Shown here: in pieces, positions 16,387-24,985 of the stretch
Layout: each line of letters starts with the position of its first letter
How positions within the stretch are numbered: position 1 is the stretch's first letter
Assembly (NCBI RefSeq): GCF_044596045.1
Contig: NZ_CP138995.1
Location: 1,550,001-1,614,000, forward strand
Length of the DNA: 64,000 nt
Direction: 5' to 3'
Origin: Flagellimonas sp947499585
Lineage (GTDB): Bacteria > Bacteroidota > Bacteroidia > Flavobacteriales > Flavobacteriaceae
The notes under the pieces: generated by a model
Seen by the model: only the letters and a program-made list of their open reading frames with translations
The model's database searches: none
What the model was told of the DNA's origin: nothing
Program-made: the position numbers and the translations under genes

Positions 16387-16785
16387 ATGCTTACAGATCC
16401 AATTTCAGATTATTTGACCAGAATTAGAAATGCCAGTAGTGCAGGTCATAGGGTAGTGGATATTCCCGCTTCCAATCTAAAAAGACAGATTACCAAAATA
16501 TTGTTCGATCAAGGATATATTTTGAGCTACAAGTTCGAGGATAACAAAGTTCAAGGGAACATTAAAATTGCCTTGAAGTATGATAAGTTTACCAAAGAGC
16601 CAGTTATTAAAAAATTGCAAAGGGTGAGTAAACCTGGACTACGTAAATATGCGGGTTCAGATGAATTGCCACGAGTTCTTAACGGCTTGGGTGTTGCTAT
16701 TATTTCAACATCTCATGGAGTTATGACAAGCAAACAAGCTAAGCAGGATAACGTTGGTGGCGAAGTTTTGTGCTACGTTTATTAA
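16387..16785 (+). CDS. rpsH: 30S ribosomal protein S8
   Basis: 132 residues. Central-domain 16S rRNA-binding protein; represses the spc operon in E. coli by binding near rplE, a site not checked here. DPISDYLTRIRNAS at the start and ISTSHGVMTSKQAKQDNVGGE with the final LCYVY are diagnostic. Confidence 0.98.
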   Translation: MLTDPISDYLTRIRNASSAGHRVVDIPASNLKRQITKILFDQGYILSYKFEDNKVQGNIKIALKYDKFTKEPVIKKLQRVSKPGLRKYAGSDELPRVLNGLGVAIISTSHGVMTSKQAKQDNVGGEVLCYVY

Positions 16786-16804
16786 TTGAGTAAAGAGAAA
16801 AAAA

Positions 16805-17347
16805 ATGTCTAGAATAGGTAACAATCCAATTACAATTCCTGATGGTGTCACGGTAGAAGTGAACGAGAATGTAGTTACCGTTAAAGGTAAGTTGGGAGAG
16901 TTGTCCCAAGAATTTTCAGGGGTTGCGGTAAAGGTTGAAGATGGAAATGTTCATGTGGCCAGACCTTCAGATTCCAAAGAACATAAAGCCAAACATGGTC
17001 TTTACAGATCATTGGTCTTAAATATGGTTGAAGGAGTTTCCAAAGGATGGACCAAAGAACTTGAATTGGTCGGTGTAGGTTACAGAGCAAGCAACCAAGG
17101 ACAAAAATTGGATTTGGCTTTAGGTTTCTCTCACAATATTGTAATGAATATTGCTTCAGAAGTAAAAATTGAAGCTATTTCTGAAAAAGGGAAGAACCCG
17201 ATCATAAAATTAACGTCTCATGACAAACAATTGGTTGGTCAAGTGGCTGCCAAAATAAGAGCTTTCCGTAAGCCTGAGCCTTACAAAGGAAAAGGAATAA
17301 AGTTTGTAGGTGAGCAACTAAGAAGAAAAGCCGGTAAATCAGCATAA
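16805..17347 (+). CDS. rplF: 50S ribosomal protein L6
   Basis: 180 residues with the two tandem alpha/beta repeats of L6. Sits near the factor-binding site of the large subunit. MSRIGNNPITIPDGVTVEV and the C-terminal signature PEPYKGKGIKFVGEQLRRKAGK are clear. Twenty bases after rpsH. Confidence 0.98.
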   Translation: MSRIGNNPITIPDGVTVEVNENVVTVKGKLGELSQEFSGVAVKVEDGNVHVARPSDSKEHKAKHGLYRSLVLNMVEGVSKGWTKELELVGVGYRASNQGQKLDLALGFSHNIVMNIASEVKIEAISEKGKNPIIKLTSHDKQLVGQVAAKIRAFRKPEPYKGKGIKFVGEQLRRKAGKSA

Positions 17348-17358
17348 TAAGTAGTAAG

Positions 17359-17712
17359 ATGGGATTATCTAAGACGGAAAGAAAATTACGAATCAGAAGA
17401 AGAATACGAAAAGTTTCTGCTGGTACTGAAACAAGACCAAGATTGTCTGTTTTCAGAAGTAATAAAGAGATATACGCTCAATTGATTGATGATAACAATG
17501 GTGTCACATTGGCAGCTGCATCATCAAGAGATAAAGGTGTAGATGCAAAAGGAACAAAAATTGAGATTGCAAGCCAAGTTGGTAAAGCAATTGCAGAGAA
17601 AGCTGCAAAACTAGGTTTTGAAACGGTAGCTTTTGATAGAGGTGGAAACCTTTACCACGGAAGGGTTAAATCATTAGCTGAAGGAGCTAGGGAAGCAGGA
17701 CTTAAATTCTAA
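17359..17712 (+). CDS. rplR: 50S ribosomal protein L18
   Basis: 117 residues. 5S rRNA-binding protein that works with L5. The basic N-terminus RRRIRKVSAGTETRPRLSVF and the end FDRGGNLYHGRVKSLAEGAR are typical. rpsE starts six bases after it. Confidence 0.98.
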   Translation: MGLSKTERKLRIRRRIRKVSAGTETRPRLSVFRSNKEIYAQLIDDNNGVTLAAASSRDKGVDAKGTKIEIASQVGKAIAEKAAKLGFETVAFDRGGNLYHGRVKSLAEGAREAGLKF

Positions 17713-17718
17713 TAAACT

Positions 17719-18243
17719 ATGTACCAGAAATACAAAAACGTAGAAACAGTTAAGCCAGGTGGACTGGAGTTGAAAGATCGTTTGGTTGGTGTCCAAAGGG
17801 TTACTAAAGTTACCAAAGGTGGTAGAGCATTCGGTTTTTCGGCAATTGTTGTTGTTGGTGATGAGAATGGTGTGGTAGGACATGGTTTAGGAAAATCCAA
17901 AGAAGTTGCTACTGCTATTGCCAAAGCTATTGAAGATGCTAAAAAGAATTTGATAAGAATTCCTTTGAACAAAGGAACGCTACCTCATGAGCAGAAAGGA
18001 AAGTACGGTGGTGCACGAGTATATATTCAGCCAGCATCTCATGGTACGGGAGTTATTGCAGGTGGTGCGGTTAGAGCAGTATTGGAAGCAGTAGGAGTAC
18101 ATGATGTACTTTCAAAATCACAAGGTTCTTCCAATCCTCATAATGTTGTTAAAGCCACTTTTGATGCGCTTTTACAATTAAGAGGTGCACAAACAGTAGC
18201 TAACCAAAGAGGTATTTCTTTAGAAAAAGTCTTTAAGGGATAA
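17719..18243 (+). CDS. rpsE: 30S ribosomal protein S5
   Basis: 174 residues. Body protein involved in decoding accuracy and mRNA entry (spectinomycin site). Double-stranded RNA-binding N-terminal domain, then KVTKGGRAFGFSAIVVVGDE and the nucleotide-like GVGHGLGKSKEVATAIAKA pattern. C-terminal S5 domain with GVHDVLSKSQGSSNPHNVVKA. Confidence 0.98.
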   Translation: MYQKYKNVETVKPGGLELKDRLVGVQRVTKVTKGGRAFGFSAIVVVGDENGVVGHGLGKSKEVATAIAKAIEDAKKNLIRIPLNKGTLPHEQKGKYGGARVYIQPASHGTGVIAGGAVRAVLEAVGVHDVLSKSQGSSNPHNVVKATFDALLQLRGAQTVANQRGISLEKVFKG

Positions 18244-18256
18244 ATAAGAGGATATT

Positions 18257-18436
18257 ATGTCAAAGATTAAGGTTAAACAAGTAAAGAGCGCTATTAAGAG
18301 AACTCAAAACCAAAAAAGGACTTTGGAGGCTCTTGGTTTGCGCAAGATTGGGCATGTTGTTGAGCATGATGCAACGCCTAATATCCTTGGAATGATAAAT
18401 AAGGTAAAACACTTGGTTTCCACTGAGGAAGCTTAA
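18257..18436 (+). CDS. rpmD: 50S ribosomal protein L30
   Basis: A 59-codon gene, easily missed because of its size. It encodes MSKIKVKQVKSAIKR, then LEALGLRKIGHVVEHD and INKVKHLVSTEEA, which are the family hallmarks. It lies in the expected place between rpsE (13 bases before) and rplO (13 bases after). Confidence 0.97.
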   Translation: MSKIKVKQVKSAIKRTQNQKRTLEALGLRKIGHVVEHDATPNILGMINKVKHLVSTEEA

Positions 18437-18449
18437 AATATAACGGTAC

Positions 18450-18902
18450 ATGGATTTACATAATCTTAAACCAGCAGAAGGCGCTGTTAACAGAGATGGA
18501 AAACGCTTAGGAAGAGGTCAAGCCTCTGGTAAAGGCGGAACTGCCGCAAGAGGGCATAAGGGTGCAAAGTCTAGATCAGGATATTCCAAGAAGATTGGTT
18601 TTGAAGGTGGACAAATGCCTTTGCAACGTCGTGTTCCTAAATTTGGTTTTAAGAACATCAACAGAAAGGAATACCAAGGAATCAATTTGAGCAAATTGCA
18701 AGAATTGGTGGACAATGGTACACTGAAAAAAGAAGTGACCTTGGATATTCTTGTTGAAAACAGATTGGCACACAAGAATGATTTGGTGAAAATTTTAGGA
18801 AATGGCGAATTAAAAGCATCCCTTAAAATTTCAGTACATAAATTTACTGCTTCTGCTAAAGCAGCGATTGAAGCCGCAGGAGGTGAAGCAATAAGTTTAT
18901 AA
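18450..18902 (+). CDS. rplO: 50S ribosomal protein L15
   Basis: 150 residues. Late assembly protein of the large subunit. The Gly-rich N-terminal part (LGRGQASGKGGTAARGHKG) is a long unstructured rRNA-binding tail, followed by GFEGGQMPLQRRVPKFGF. Ten bases before secY, as in most bacteria. Confidence 0.98.
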   Translation: MDLHNLKPAEGAVNRDGKRLGRGQASGKGGTAARGHKGAKSRSGYSKKIGFEGGQMPLQRRVPKFGFKNINRKEYQGINLSKLQELVDNGTLKKEVTLDILVENRLAHKNDLVKILGNGELKASLKISVHKFTASAKAAIEAAGGEAISL

Positions 18903-18912
18903 GAAAAATAGC

Positions 18913-20256
18913 ATGAAGAAATTTATTGAGACCATATCAAATATTTGGAAGATAGAAGAACTAAGACAACGAATCCTCGTTACCCTTGGTTTACTTATAG
19001 TGTACCGTTTTGGTGCCCAAGTTGTTCTTCCTGGTATTGATACTTCCCAATTGGCGCAATTAACCTCTAATACCGAACAAGGTATTTTAGGGATTCTTAA
19101 TGCTTTTACCGGTGGAGCTTTTGCAAATGCTTCTGTTTTTGCATTGGGTATTATGCCATATATCTCTGCTTCTATTGTAGTTCAGCTAATGGGAATTGCT
19201 ATCCCCTATTTGCAAAAATTGCAGAAAGAAGGAGAAAGTGGTAGAAAGACCATAAATCAAATTACTAGATGGCTGACCATTGCTATCTGTATTGTTCAAG
19301 CTCCAGCATATTTGTTTGGTCTAGGTGCTCTTGGAGTTCCAGACAGTGCTTTTATATTGGGAAAAGGACCTGATTTCATCATCCCTGCCGTAATCATATT
19401 GGTTACAGGATGTGTGTTTGCCATGTGGTTGGGAGAAAAAATTACAGATAAAGGTATTGGAAACGGTATTTCTTTATTGATTATGATTGGTATTATAGCA
19501 ACATTGCCACAATCATTTGTTCAAGAATTTATTTCTAGAACAGCTAACAATACTGGTGGTATCATGTTTATACTTATAGAAGTTATCATTTGGTTCTTGG
19601 TAATATTAGCCAGTGTCCTTTTGGTAATGGCAATAAGACAAATTCCAGTGCAGTATGCTAGAAGAACTGCTTCAGGAGGTTATGAGAAAAACATTATGGG
19701 ATCTAGACAATATATTCCATTAAAGTTGAATGCATCTGGAGTAATGCCTATCATTTTTGCACAAGCAATTATGTTTGCACCAAGTTTATTGGGTAGAACA
19801 TTTAATGATACAGCTGTTGGCCAATGGATGGAAGTCCAGTTTGCTGATATATTTGGATTGGCATATAATATCCTGTTTGCTGTGTTGATTATCATATTTA
19901 CTTATTTCTATACGGCTATTACTGTTCCTACGAATAAAATGGCTGATGATTTAAAAAGAAGTGGTGGATTTATTCCAGGAATACGACCTGGTAAGGAAAC
20001 TGGGGATTACTTGGATAAAATTATGTCGTTGATTACATTGCCTGGTTCTGTTTTCTTGGCACTATTAGCGGTTTTACCTGCTGTGGTTGTAAAGTTGATG
20101 GATGTACAAGCTGGTTGGGCGTTGTTCTATGGTGGTACATCGCTGTTGATTATGGTGGGTGTTGCAATCGACACGGTACAACAAGTAAATTCATATTTGT
20201 TGAACAGACATTATGATGGTTTGATGAAAACCGGTAAAAATAGAAAAGTAGCATAA
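18913..20256 (+). CDS. secY: Protein translocase subunit SecY
   Basis: 447 residues with ten predicted membrane helices. Channel-forming subunit of the SecYEG translocon in the inner membrane. Typical segments are the N-terminal LRQRILVTLGLLIVYRFGAQ, the plug helix region with GILGILNAFTGGAF, GMPYISASIV-like helix 2, and the cytoplasmic loops carrying YARRTASGGYEKN and PGIRPGKETGDYL. Encoded in the usual rplO-secY-infA order. Confidence 0.98.
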   Translation: MKKFIETISNIWKIEELRQRILVTLGLLIVYRFGAQVVLPGIDTSQLAQLTSNTEQGILGILNAFTGGAFANASVFALGIMPYISASIVVQLMGIAIPYLQKLQKEGESGRKTINQITRWLTIAICIVQAPAYLFGLGALGVPDSAFILGKGPDFIIPAVIILVTGCVFAMWLGEKITDKGIGNGISLLIMIGIIATLPQSFVQEFISRTANNTGGIMFILIEVIIWFLVILASVLLVMAIRQIPVQYARRTASGGYEKNIMGSRQYIPLKLNASGVMPIIFAQAIMFAPSLLGRTFNDTAVGQWMEVQFADIFGLAYNILFAVLIIIFTYFYTAITVPTNKMADDLKRSGGFIPGIRPGKETGDYLDKIMSLITLPGSVFLALLAVLPAVVVKLMDVQAGWALFYGGTSLLIMVGVAIDTVQQVNSYLLNRHYDGLMKTGKNRKVA

Positions 20257-20259
20257 TTT

Positions 20260-20475
20260 ATGGCAAAGCAGCCAGCAATAGAACAAGACGGAACAATAAT
20301 AGAAGCATTGTCAAATGCAATGTTCCGGGTAGAATTAGAAAACGGGCATGTTGTTACGGCACATATCTCTGGGAAAATGCGTATGCATTATATAAAATTA
20401 CTTCCTGGGGACAAGGTAAAACTTGAAATGAGCCCATACGATTTAACAAAAGCAAGAATTACTTACAGATACTAA
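20260..20475 (+). CDS. infA: Translation initiation factor IF-1
   Basis: 71 residues, S1-like OB fold. Binds the A site of the 30S subunit during initiation. AKQPAIEQDGTIIEALSNAM, FRVELENGHVVTAHISGKMR and the C-terminal MSPYDLTKARITYRY are diagnostic. Three bases after secY. Confidence 0.98.
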   Translation: MAKQPAIEQDGTIIEALSNAMFRVELENGHVVTAHISGKMRMHYIKLLPGDKVKLEMSPYDLTKARITYRY

Positions 20476-20479
20476 TACG

Positions 20480-20596
20480 ATGAAAGTAAGAGCATCAATA
20501 AAGAAGAGAAGTGCCGAATGCAAGATAGTTCGCAGAAAAGGCAGATTATACGTAATCAACAAAAAGAATCCTAGATTTAAACAAAGACAAGGGTAA
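20480..20596 (+). CDS. rpmJ: 50S ribosomal protein L36, zinc-free form
   Basis: A 38-codon gene between infA and rpsM. The sequence MKVRASIKKRSAECKIVRRK, then GRLYVINKKNPRFKQRQG, is a clear L36. Of the three Cys and one His that bind zinc in the C+ form only one Cys remains, so this is the zinc-independent type. rpsM starts two bases after the stop. Confidence 0.97.
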   Translation: MKVRASIKKRSAECKIVRRKGRLYVINKKNPRFKQRQG

Positions 20597-20598
20597 TT

Positions 20599-20973
20599 AT
20601 GGCAAGAATCGCAGGGGTAGATATACCTAAACAGAAGCGTGGAGTTATTTCACTTACCTACATTTATGGAATAGGTAAAAGTAGAGCCCAAGAAATTTTA
20701 GAAAAAGCCCAAGTAAGTGAGGATACTAAGGTTTCAGATTGGAGTGATGATGAAATAGGAAGAATTAGAGAAACTATTTCTTCTTTCACTATTGAAGGTG
20801 AACTTCGTTCAGAGACACAATTGAACATCAAACGACTGATGGATATTGGTTGTTACCGTGGAATTCGTCATAGATCTGGATTGCCACTAAGAGGTCAACG
20901 TACCAAGAATAACTCTAGGACGAGAAAAGGAAAAAGAAAAACGGTTGCCAACAAGAAGAAAGCAACTAAATAA
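20599..20973 (+). CDS. rpsM: 30S ribosomal protein S13
   Basis: 124 residues. Head protein forming bridges to L5 and contacting P-site tRNA. ARIAGVDIPKQKRGVISLTY, GIGKSRAQEIL and the C-terminal signature RGLPLRGQRTKNNSRTRKG-like segment are present. Begins the alpha-operon part of the block. Confidence 0.98.
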   Translation: MARIAGVDIPKQKRGVISLTYIYGIGKSRAQEILEKAQVSEDTKVSDWSDDEIGRIRETISSFTIEGELRSETQLNIKRLMDIGCYRGIRHRSGLPLRGQRTKNNSRTRKGKRKTVANKKKATK

Positions 20974-20985
20974 TAGGTAGGTATT

Positions 20986-21378
20986 ATGGCAAAGGCAAGT
21001 ACTAAAACAGCTAAAAAGCGCAAAGTAATAGTAGAATCTACAGGTGAGGCACATGTTACTGCTTCATTCAACAATATCATTATTTCTTTGACCAATAAAA
21101 AAGGAGATGTGATTTCTTGGTCATCTGCTGGTAAACTGGGTTTTAGGGGTTCTAAAAAGAACACACCTTATGCAGCTCAAGTTGCAGCTGAAGATTGCGC
21201 TAAAGTTGCACATGAAGCAGGTCTAAGAAAAGTAAAAGTATATGTAAAAGGACCAGGAAATGGTAGGGAATCTGCCATTCGTTCGATTCATAATGCTGGT
21301 ATAGAAGTAACAGAAATAGTTGATGTTACCCCACTTCCACACAACGGTTGTAGACCACCAAAAAGAAGAAGAGTTTAA
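20986..21378 (+). CDS. rpsK: 30S ribosomal protein S11
   Basis: 130 residues. Platform protein near the E site and the Shine-Dalgarno helix. ISWSSAGKLGFRGSKKNTPY, VKGPGNGRESAIRSIHNAG and the closing PLPHNGCRPPKRRRV are diagnostic. Followed by a 100-base structured gap before rpsD. Confidence 0.98.
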   Translation: MAKASTKTAKKRKVIVESTGEAHVTASFNNIIISLTNKKGDVISWSSAGKLGFRGSKKNTPYAAQVAAEDCAKVAHEAGLRKVKVYVKGPGNGRESAIRSIHNAGIEVTEIVDVTPLPHNGCRPPKRRRV

Positions 21379-21411
21379 TTATTTTATAAAACGGCCCGTT
21401 AGGGTCTTCAT

Positions 21412-21465
21412 GAAAGTGCTTTATAGATTATCGAAGGATAAGCCTTAATTCATAATCGCACTTTC
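21412..21465 (+). promoter_or_regulatory. Long hairpin before rpsD, candidate S4-responsive leader
   Basis: Three nested complementary segments form one elongated stem: GAAAGTGC (21412-21419) with GCACTTTC (21458-21465), GATTAT (21426-21431) with ATAATC (21452-21457), and AAGG (21434-21437) with CCTT (21443-21446). A six-base bulge lies on the 5' side only. A small AACG/CGTT hairpin precedes it (21390-21400). The stem ends 13 bases before the rpsD ATG. S4 controls its own mRNA in enterobacteria and bacilli through structured leaders, so autogenous control is plausible; the structure is seen, the regulation is inferred. Confidence 0.6.
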
Positions 21466-21478
21466 CAATTTAAAGAAG

Positions 21479-22084
21479 ATGGCAAGATACACAGGACCAA
21501 AATCAAAAATCGCTAGAAAATTTGGAGAAGCGATTTTCGGAGACGATAAAGCCTTCGAAAAGAAAAGTTACCCTCCAGGACAACACGGTAATAACAGACG
21601 TCGTGGAAAAAAGTCTGAATATGCAATCCAGTTAATGGAGAAGCAAAAAGCCAAGTATACCTACGGTATTTTGGAAAAACAATTTAGAAACCTTTTTGAA
21701 AAAGCCAACAGAAGTAAAGGAGTGACCGGTGAGGTTTTACTTCAGTTGTGTGAATCCCGTTTAGACAACGTAGTCTATAGAATGGGACTTTCTCCTACGA
21801 GAAGTGGTGCAAGACAATTGGTTTCTCACAGACATATTATTGTAAACGGAGAGATTGTTAATATTCCTTCTTACTCATTAAAACCAGGTGATGTGGTTGG
21901 AGTTAGAGAGAAATCTAAATCCGTGCAAGCTATACTAGATTCGTTGACCAACAACAGTAGCGTTTACGAATGGATTACCTGGAACACTGAAAAGCAAGAA
22001 GGCGCTTTTGTAGCCATTCCAGAAAGAATGCAGATTCCTGAAAATATCAAGGAACAATTAATCGTCGAGTTATACTCTAAATAA
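21479..22084 (+). CDS. rpsD: 30S ribosomal protein S4
   Basis: 201 residues. Primary 16S rRNA-binding protein at the mRNA entry site and a known translational repressor in other bacteria. MARYTGPKSKIARKFGEAIF and YPPGQHGNNRRRGKKSEY mark the N-terminal domain; the S4 RNA-binding domain has CESRLDNVVYRMGLSPTR and ARQLVSHRHIIVNG. The N-terminal zinc-type Cys cluster of some S4 proteins is absent. Confidence 0.98.
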   Translation: MARYTGPKSKIARKFGEAIFGDDKAFEKKSYPPGQHGNNRRRGKKSEYAIQLMEKQKAKYTYGILEKQFRNLFEKANRSKGVTGEVLLQLCESRLDNVVYRMGLSPTRSGARQLVSHRHIIVNGEIVNIPSYSLKPGDVVGVREKSKSVQAILDSLTNNSSVYEWITWNTEKQEGAFVAIPERMQIPENIKEQLIVELYSK

Positions 22085-22102
22085 AATCAACATTAATCCA
22101 AT

Positions 22103-23095
22103 ATGGCATTACTAAATTTTCAGAAGCCCGATAAAGTTATAATGATAGATTCAACCGATTTCGAAGGGAAATTTGAATTTCGCCCTTTGGAACCTGGTTA
22201 TGGATTAACAGTTGGAAATGCGTTAAGAAGAGTTCTACTTTCCTCTTTGGAAGGTTTTGCAATTACTTCTGTTCGCATAGATGGAGTTGAACATGAGTTT
22301 TCTGTTATTCCTGGCGTTGTTGAAGACGTTACAGAAATGATATTGAATCTTAAGCAAGTTCGTTTCAAAAGACAGATTGATGATGTTGAGAGCGAAACAG
22401 TTTCTGTTTCCGTTAGTGGAAAAGAACAATTGACCGCTGGAGATTTCCAAAAATTCATTTCTGGGTACCAAGTACTCAATCCAGATTTAGTTATCTGTAA
22501 CATGGATCCTAAAGTAAGTATTAACCTAGAGGTTATTATTGAAAAAGGACGTGGTTATGTTCCTGCTGAGGAGAACAAAAAATCCAATGCACCTTTGGGT
22601 AGCATTGCTGTAGATTCTGTTTACACCCCAGTTAAGAATGTAAAATATAGCATTGAAAACTTTAGGGTAGAGCAAAAAACCGATTATGAAAAATTGGTTT
22701 TTGAAATCTTAACAGATGGTTCTATCAACCCTAAGGATGCATTGACCGAAGCTGCTAAAGTTTTAATTCACCACTTCATGTTGTTCTCTGATGAACGTAT
22801 TACATTAGAAGCTGATGAAATTGCGCAAACAGAGACATATGATGAAGAGTCTTTGCACATGCGTCAGTTGTTAAAAACCAAATTGGTAGACATGGACTTG
22901 TCCGTAAGGGCCTTGAACTGTCTAAAAGCTGCTGAAGTTGATACTTTGGGAGATTTGGTTTCCTTCAACAAGAATGATTTAATGAAGTTCAGAAACTTTG
23001 GTAAAAAATCATTGACCGAATTAGAAGAGTTGGTAATCAACAAAGGTCTTCAGTTTGGAATGGATTTATCCAAATATAAATTGGACAAAGATTAA
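22103..23095 (+). CDS. rpoA: RNA polymerase alpha subunit
   Basis: 330 residues. Dimer platform for assembly of the polymerase core. N-terminal domain with RPLEPGYGLTVGNALRRVLL SSLEG and VEHEFSVIPGVVEDV; C-terminal domain with the helix-hairpin-helix DLSVRALNCLKAAEVDTLGD and FRNFGKKSLTELEELV that contacts UP elements and activators. Located between rpsD and rplQ as in most bacteria. Confidence 0.98.
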   Translation: MALLNFQKPDKVIMIDSTDFEGKFEFRPLEPGYGLTVGNALRRVLLSSLEGFAITSVRIDGVEHEFSVIPGVVEDVTEMILNLKQVRFKRQIDDVESETVSVSVSGKEQLTAGDFQKFISGYQVLNPDLVICNMDPKVSINLEVIIEKGRGYVPAEENKKSNAPLGSIAVDSVYTPVKNVKYSIENFRVEQKTDYEKLVFEILTDGSINPKDALTEAAKVLIHHFMLFSDERITLEADEIAQTETYDEESLHMRQLLKTKLVDMDLSVRALNCLKAAEVDTLGDLVSFNKNDLMKFRNFGKKSLTELEELVINKGLQFGMDLSKYKLDKD

Positions 23096-23106
23096 GTAAT
23101 CATATT

Positions 23107-23139
23107 TTGCTCCTCGTGGCAATACGAGTTAGGAAGCAA
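23107..23139 (+). promoter_or_regulatory. Hairpin in the rpoA-rplQ gap
   Basis: TTGCT (23107-23111) pairs with AGCAA (23135-23139), and inside it CTCGT (23113-23117) pairs with ACGAG (23124-23128), leaving a six-base loop and a six-base bulge on the 3' side. It lies 17 bases before the rplQ ATG and has no T-tract, so it is not an intrinsic terminator. Could be an RNA-processing site or a binding site for L17. Structure seen, role unknown. Confidence 0.45.
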
Positions 23140-23156
23140 GATGATAAAACAAAAAC

Positions 23157-23660
23157 ATGAGACACGGAAAGAAATTTAATCACTTAGGAAGAACAGCCGC
23201 CCATAGAAAGGCCATGTTGGCCAATATGGCGTGCTCCCTAATAGAACATAAAAGAATCAACACTACAGTTGCCAAAGCAAAAGCATTGAAGCAATTTGTA
23301 GAACCGTTGATTACCAAGTCTAAAGCAGAGAACAACCAAACTACTGAGAAAGGAACTCACAACAGGAGGATTGTTTTTAGTAACCTAAGAAGCAAGTATG
23401 CTGTTACGGAACTGTTTGGTGCAGTTTCTGAAAAAGTTGCTGATAGACCGGGAGGATATACAAGAATCATCAAGTTGGGTAACCGTCTTGGGGATAACGC
23501 TGATATGGCCATGATAGAGTTGGTAGATTTCAATGAAGTTTACAACGCTGGAAAACCCGCCAAGAAAACTACACGAAGAAGTAGAAGAGGTGGAGGTAAA
23601 AAAGTAGAAGCTGCTGCTCCAGTAGCTGAAACAGAAACAACAGATGATTCAGAGGAATAG
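23157..23660 (+). CDS. rplQ: 50S ribosomal protein L17
   Basis: 167 residues, longer than the 120-130 of most bacteria because of a C-terminal tail. MRHGKKFNHLGRTAAHRKAM, KRINTTVAKAKALKQFVEPL and RPGGYTRIIKLGNRLGDNAD are diagnostic. The tail is first basic (KKTTRRSRRGGGKK) and then acidic (ETETTDDSEE), an arrangement common in Bacteroidota. Last gene of the block; a strong terminator follows. Confidence 0.97.
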   Translation: MRHGKKFNHLGRTAAHRKAMLANMACSLIEHKRINTTVAKAKALKQFVEPLITKSKAENNQTTEKGTHNRRIVFSNLRSKYAVTELFGAVSEKVADRPGGYTRIIKLGNRLGDNADMAMIELVDFNEVYNAGKPAKKTTRRSRRGGGKKVEAAAPVAETETTDDSEE

Positions 23661-23686
23661 CAATATGTTATTAACTATTGTATTAG

Positions 23687-23727
23687 AAAAAAAAGGATAA
23701 GTGAAAACTTATCCTTTTTTTATGTTT
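23687..23727 (+). terminator. Intrinsic terminator of the ribosomal block
   Basis: GGATAAGT (23695-23702), loop GAAA, ACTTATCC (23707-23714), then a T-tract; an A-run before the stem lets it extend and also makes it work in reverse. It ends the str-S10-spc-alpha block. Confidence 0.92.
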
Positions 23728-23755
23728 TTTTGTCAAACTTGAAATTAAAAATAGC

Positions 23756-24868
23756 ATGAAGTATCACTCAAAGAAAAGAGCACTGTTATTACTGGCAGAT
23801 GGTACTATTTTTTATGGCAAAGCCATTGGGAATAATGAAGGTACCGCTGTTGGAGAAGTATGTTTCAACACCGGAATGACAGGTTATCAAGAAATTTTTA
23901 CAGACCCTTCCTATTTTGGCCAATTAATGGTTACGACCAATGCACATATCGGTAACTACGGAACCAATGCGGAAGAAATAGAATCGGATTCTATTAAAAT
24001 TGCTGGACTAATCGTAAAAAACTTTAGTTATGAGTATTCGCGTCCAAGTGCGGACATGAGCCTATTGGATTTTTTGGAGAAGAACAACCTTTTTGCCATT
24101 TCTGATGTGGATACAAGAGCTTTAGTAAGCTACATTAGGGATAACGGCGCAATGAATGCGTTGATTTCAACTAGAGTGGACGAGATAGATGAACTAAAAA
24201 AAGAATTGGCAGAGGTTCCAAGTATGGAAGGTTTGGAACTTTCCTCCAAGGTTTCAACAAAAGAACCCTATTTCTTTGGGGAGGAAAACGCGGCGTACAA
24301 GATTTCTGCCCTAGATATTGGGATTAAAAAGAACATTCTGAGGAACCTTGCTAAAAGAGGAGCTTATATAAAAGTATTTCCATACAATACTCCGTTTGAA
24401 GAAATGAAGAAATGGAATCCAGATGGATATTTTATATCCAATGGGCCAGGAGATCCAGAACCACTGACAGATGCTATTTCTACTACAAAGGAGATGATAA
24501 AATCCAATAAACCATTATTTGGAATATGCCTAGGACATCAAGTGCTGGCATTGGCAAATGGCGTTTCAACATATAAAATGCACAATGGGCATAGAGGTAT
24601 TAACCATCCAATTCTCAATTTAGTCACCGGAAAAGGAGAAATAACTTCACAAAATCATGGTTTTGCTGTGAATAGGGAAGAAACAGAAGCTAATCAAGAT
24701 CTGGAGATTACCCATTTACATCTTAATGATGATACGGTAGCGGGTATAAAAATGAAGGGAAAAGAAGTGTTTTCTGTTCAATACCACCCGGAAGCTAGTC
24801 CCGGACCACATGATGCAGATTATTTATTCGACCAGTTTTTTGAAGCGATCAAGACAAGTCGTAACTAA
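23756..24868 (+). CDS. carA: Carbamoyl-phosphate synthase small (glutaminase) chain
   Basis: 370 residues. Hydrolyses glutamine and passes ammonia to CarB for carbamoyl phosphate, used in arginine and pyrimidine synthesis. The N-terminal CPSase domain has FNTGMTGYQEIFTDPSYFGQ; the class I amidotransferase domain has FGICLGHQ with the nucleophile at Cys258 and the partner YHPEASPGP. carB is not adjacent in the window. Starts 28 bases after the terminator, so it must have its own promoter, which I could not define. Confidence 0.97.
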   Translation: MKYHSKKRALLLLADGTIFYGKAIGNNEGTAVGEVCFNTGMTGYQEIFTDPSYFGQLMVTTNAHIGNYGTNAEEIESDSIKIAGLIVKNFSYEYSRPSADMSLLDFLEKNNLFAISDVDTRALVSYIRDNGAMNALISTRVDEIDELKKELAEVPSMEGLELSSKVSTKEPYFFGEENAAYKISALDIGIKKNILRNLAKRGAYIKVFPYNTPFEEMKKWNPDGYFISNGPGDPEPLTDAISTTKEMIKSNKPLFGICLGHQVLALANGVSTYKMHNGHRGINHPILNLVTGKGEITSQNHGFAVNREETEANQDLEITHLHLNDDTVAGIKMKGKEVFSVQYHPEASPGPHDADYLFDQFFEAIKTSRN

Positions 24869-24985
24869 AACGTTGTAGTTTATTTTTAGGTTATTATCAG
24901 TGTTTTATGAGTATTATCATGAAGCTAAAAAGTTCACCTTTCGTATCTTAGCCGAATTAATTTCAACCATAAATATTAAGTTCAG

